Shown: piece after piece, positions 13,398-15,789 of the stretch
Layout: every line of letters starts with the position of its first letter
How positions within the stretch are numbered: position 1 is the stretch's first letter
From: Bacteroidota bacterium
GTDB taxonomy: Bacteria > Bacteroidota > Bacteroidia > UKL13-3
Assembly (NCBI GenBank): GCA_004293295.1
Contig: RDYC01000197.1
Location: 1-15,789, forward strand
Length of the DNA: 15,789 nt
Direction: 5' to 3'
Notes under the pieces: generated by a model
Database searches by the model: none
What the model was told of the DNA's origin: nothing
Seen by the model: the letters and a program-made list of their open reading frames with translations, nothing else
Translations under genes and position numbers: made by a program

Positions 13398-15789
13398 CTA
13401 AAAGTATACTTGAAGCCTCAGGTTAACACGCCTGTTGGTTAAGTAGTTTGGTACTGCCCAAGTTCTTCCCTCAATATCTTCAATCCAAATGTGCGAGATG
13501 GTGTTGTTTATAGCCAACAGGTTAAATACATCTAACCCAATCCAAGCTGATTTGATGTGTTTTTTCCATCCTGTTTTTTTGGTTTCATTTTCATCAACCA
13601 ATACGCGCAAAAAGCCTATATCAACGCGCCTGTAAGGCGGAATGCGCAGGGTATCAGCATAACGGTTTCTATCCGGTGGGCCGTAAGGAAGTCCGGCTCC
13701 GTAAACCAAGGTGATGTTTACTTTGTACTTATCATTTCTACGCAAGTAGTCTTGAAAAAACACACTAAAGGTTACCCGTTGGTCAGTTGGCCTTGGGATA
13801 TAACCAGGTTTAATGCGATTTCCTGCAGCATCGGTAACAATAGCTCCCGGTATGCGTTCTTGTGTTTGCATCACGCTCATGCTCATCCAACTTTCAACAC
13901 CTTTTACAAACTCTCCATTTATCCGCATGTCTAAACCGGCAGCATATCCCTCAGCAATATTGTCGGCATAATACCTAATCCGCACGTTATCTATTTCGTA
14001 GGGGATAATGTTTTGGAGTTGTTTGTAATATGTTTCCGCAAAAAGCCTGAATTTGCGTCTCCATAAACTGATGTTCATGTCGCCACCCAACACATAATGG
14101 ATAGCCTTCTGTGCCCTGATGCGTTGATTGAGTTTACCATCAAAATCGCGAAACTCTCTATAAAACGGTGGCTGGTAATAATAACCCCAAGCGGCTTTTA
14201 AGTTGATGTCTTTTTTAAGCTTGGCTGTTGAATTGCCGCTTCTTACCGTGCGGTTATGTTTCCTGTTTGGCTCAACACTCATTTGCACCCTTGGGCTAAT
14301 TACATTTTCATTGTTATAACTCCACCAGTTTGAACGAATCCCATAGGTAATATTCCAATTGTAGTCGGCATTTAACTTTTGGGTATTTTGCAAGTATCCG
14401 CTTAGCCTGAACGAGTTGATAGTATTTTGGGTGCTAAGATAATTGAGTACAACCGGCATTCCATTTTGCTGTGAAGGTTGAGCAAACCCTAGTGAGTCTT
14501 TATAATCCCATTCATTTATTTTGTCGGAGATAAACTCCTGTTGAAATTGTGCCCCCCATTGCAAATTGTGTTTACCAATAGTTCTGTACCCCCTGTGCCC
14601 AACATTATACACAGTGGCATTAACCCTGTTGCGGGCATTGTTTAAAAAATAGCCAATACCTTTAGTTGCCCTTGCTTTACCAAAGTTATCATTTCCAAAA
14701 TCAGTTTCCACCTCTTCTAATCGGTAAGCCCCTTCAATGGTAAAAAATTCACTTTCATCGCTGTTAAAAACGCTGCTGATTAGTTTAAGTTGAGTGAACC
14801 TGTTCGGGTTAAAATTTATTGATAAGGCACCCGTTGCTGTACGATACGACATGTTATCTTGGCCTTCGAAAAACATCCGCAATTGCATGGCGTTTTTAAC
14901 GGTACCAAAAACTGTTTCGCGTGTTTGTGGAATAACAATGTAGGAGTTTCGGGCATAGCTGCCTAATGCGCTAATGCTTAAATTATCGGTAATGTGCCAG
15001 GTCAACAGGGTTTGAACATCACTAAACTTGGGTTTATAATCTCCTTGCACATCTAATGTAGAGAGTACGTATTGGTTTGACCAATATCGGGCACTGAGCA
15101 GATAGGTGAAACGAAGGTTTTTTGTAGCTCCTTCTATATGACCTTGTGCCCCCATCAGGTTAATGTTTGTTGATGAGGCAAACTTTTTAGGCGATTTGTA
15201 CTGAATGTCCAAAACAGACGAAAGTTTATCACCATAACGGGCTTCAAAACCACCGGCAGAAAACCTAATATTTTGTACCAATTCGGTATGAATAAAACTC
15301 AGCCCTTCTTGCTGGCCGCTTCTGGGTAAAAATGGCCTGTATATTTCAATGTCATTCACATAAATCAGGTTTTCATCATAATTACCTCCACGTACGTTGT
15401 ATTGTGAACTTAACTCGTTGTTTGATGTTACACCTGGCAATGTTTTTAATATCTGCTCAAAACTTCCCGACACATTGGGCAGTTGCTTAATTTCTTTGAT
15501 ATCAATAGTAATGGTGCTAACCTTATCCCTGTTTTTATCTTCGGCATAAACAAATCCCTTTAAATTAACGGTGTAGCTTAGTGATGGATTAAACAGATAG
15601 GGCTCGTTAGGCTTTAATGGACCAATTTTTATTCGATAAGGTAGTTGCCCGACATAACTAAACACCACCTCGAGTTCCTTGTTGGCTGGTACTGTCATCT
15701 TGTATGAACCATCCTCTTTACTTAACCCTGATTTGTTTAACCCAATAACTGCAATATTTACATCTGCAATTGGGGTGCCCAAGCTGTCT
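13398..15789 (-). CDS. TonB-dependent receptor with N-terminal carboxypeptidase-like domain (5' end missing)
   Basis: The frame is open to the right edge (residues DSLGTPIADVNIAVIG are readable), so the leucine TTG near 15782 is not a start and the signal peptide is outside the window. About 797 residues are visible. The first ~75 are a carboxypeptidase-regulatory-like/CarboxypepD_reg domain (GTPIADVNIAVIG, then SKEDGSYKMTV). The plug domain follows (about 85-200): LPNVSGSFEQILKTLPGVTS, NVRGGNYDENLIYVNDIEIY, RFSAGGFEARYGDKLSSVL. The rest is a 22-stranded-type barrel ending in an aromatic strand (NLRLQVYF) with terminal Phe, as needed for outer-membrane assembly. It imports a ligand across the outer membrane using TonB energy; the substrate is not predictable, and no SusD-like partner is visible downstream. 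Its stop codon abuts the SRP RNA gene's 3' end. Confidence 0.93.
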   Translation of the reverse strand, partial: DSLGTPIADVNIAVIGLNKSGLSKEDGSYKMTVPANKELEVVFSYVGQLPYRIKIGPLKPNEPYLFNPSLSYTVNLKGFVYAEDKNRDKVSTITIDIKEIKQLPNVSGSFEQILKTLPGVTSNNELSSQYNVRGGNYDENLIYVNDIEIYRPFLPRSGQQEGLSFIHTELVQNIRFSAGGFEARYGDKLSSVLDIQYKSPKKFASSTNINLMGAQGHIEGATKNLRFTYLLSARYWSNQYVLSTLDVQGDYKPKFSDVQTLLTWHITDNLSISALGSYARNSYIVIPQTRETVFGTVKNAMQLRMFFEGQDNMSYRTATGALSINFNPNRFTQLKLISSVFNSDESEFFTIEGAYRLEEVETDFGNDNFGKARATKGIGYFLNNARNRVNATVYNVGHRGYRTIGKHNLQWGAQFQQEFISDKINEWDYKDSLGFAQPSQQNGMPVVLNYLSTQNTINSFRLSGYLQNTQKLNADYNWNITYGIRSNWWSYNNENVISPRVQMSVEPNRKHNRTVRSGNSTAKLKKDINLKAAWGYYYQPPFYREFRDFDGKLNQRIRAQKAIHYVLGGDMNISLWRRKFRLFAETYYKQLQNIIPYEIDNVRIRYYADNIAEGYAAGLDMRINGEFVKGVESWMSMSVMQTQERIPGAIVTDAAGNRIKPGYIPRPTDQRVTFSVFFQDYLRRNDKYKVNITLVYGAGLPYGPPDRNRYADTLRIPPYRRVDIGFLRVLVDENETKKTGWKKHIKSAWIGLDVFNLLAINNTISHIWIEDIEGRTWAVPNYLTNRRVNLRLQVYF

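Noticed and set aside
15780..15782. TTG as start codon of the TonB-dependent receptor
   Set aside because: The frame is open to the right edge, and the visible part starts inside a carboxypeptidase-like domain with no signal peptide.
1..15789. A new defence, mobile or biosynthetic system
   Set aside because: Neighbouring genes are unrelated housekeeping or envelope functions in separate short transcription units; no nuclease, toxin, helicase, reverse transcriptase, recombinase, CRISPR repeats or att-like repeats were seen.
1..15789. tRNA or rRNA genes
   Set aside because: No cloverleaf with a GTTC-type T-loop and no rRNA-like conserved stretch was found on either strand by eye.

Overview
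The window is bacterial and almost certainly from Bacteroidota. Three things point there: the protein families (SusC-like TonB-dependent receptor, OMP_b-brl-type porin, M49 lipoprotein, TIGR02757 protein, GreA/GreB-like '3-oxoacyl-ACP synthase'), promoters of the Bacteroidota form TTTG-N19-TAnnTTTG, and the lack of strong Shine-Dalgarno sites. It is ordinary chromosome: densely packed housekeeping and envelope genes. I see no integrase, transposase, CRISPR array, tRNA, phage gene or recognisable defence locus. No gene-free stretch exceeds about 175 bases.

Left part (1-1991): the 3' part of a DUF4407 membrane protein gene (+) converges through a bidirectional terminator on a PH-domain/SHOCT gene (-), preceded by a YjbR/MmcQ gene (-). 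Hand-counted 60-base lines here are mostly about 23-38% G+C (one line in the 5' half of the YjbR gene reaches 43%), against about 40-45% in the lines counted further right, so this block may have a different history or may mark an assembly join.

Middle (1992-7878): a small outer-membrane beta-barrel gene (-) whose stop codon abuts the YjbR start codon; a strong terminator; a secreted M49 (dipeptidyl-peptidase III family) lipoprotein (-); then, divergently, a TIGR02757/DUF2400 protein, an M61 metallopeptidase without its usual PDZ domain, and a Crp/Fnr regulator (all +).

Right-middle (7881-11491): a YgiD-type extradiol dioxygenase (-); a MarR-YceI operon (-) closed by a 12-bp stem terminator, with two TGTATATACA palindromes upstream, one lying inside the predicted promoter; a lipid A late-acyltransferase family protein (-); and, divergently, a small GreA/GreB-like protein (+) that keeps a GDxxE tip motif.

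Right end (11500-15789): the carboxyltransferase (beta) subunit of a methylcrotonyl-CoA-carboxylase-like enzyme (-), the small bacterial SRP RNA gene (+) with an exact Bacteroidota promoter, and the 3' part of a TonB-dependent receptor gene (-) that runs off the right edge.

I found no convincing new multi-gene system. The strongest leads are the MarR operator/promoter architecture, the endonuclease-III-like signature in the TIGR02757 protein, the Gre-factor tip motif, and the compositional step near the left end.
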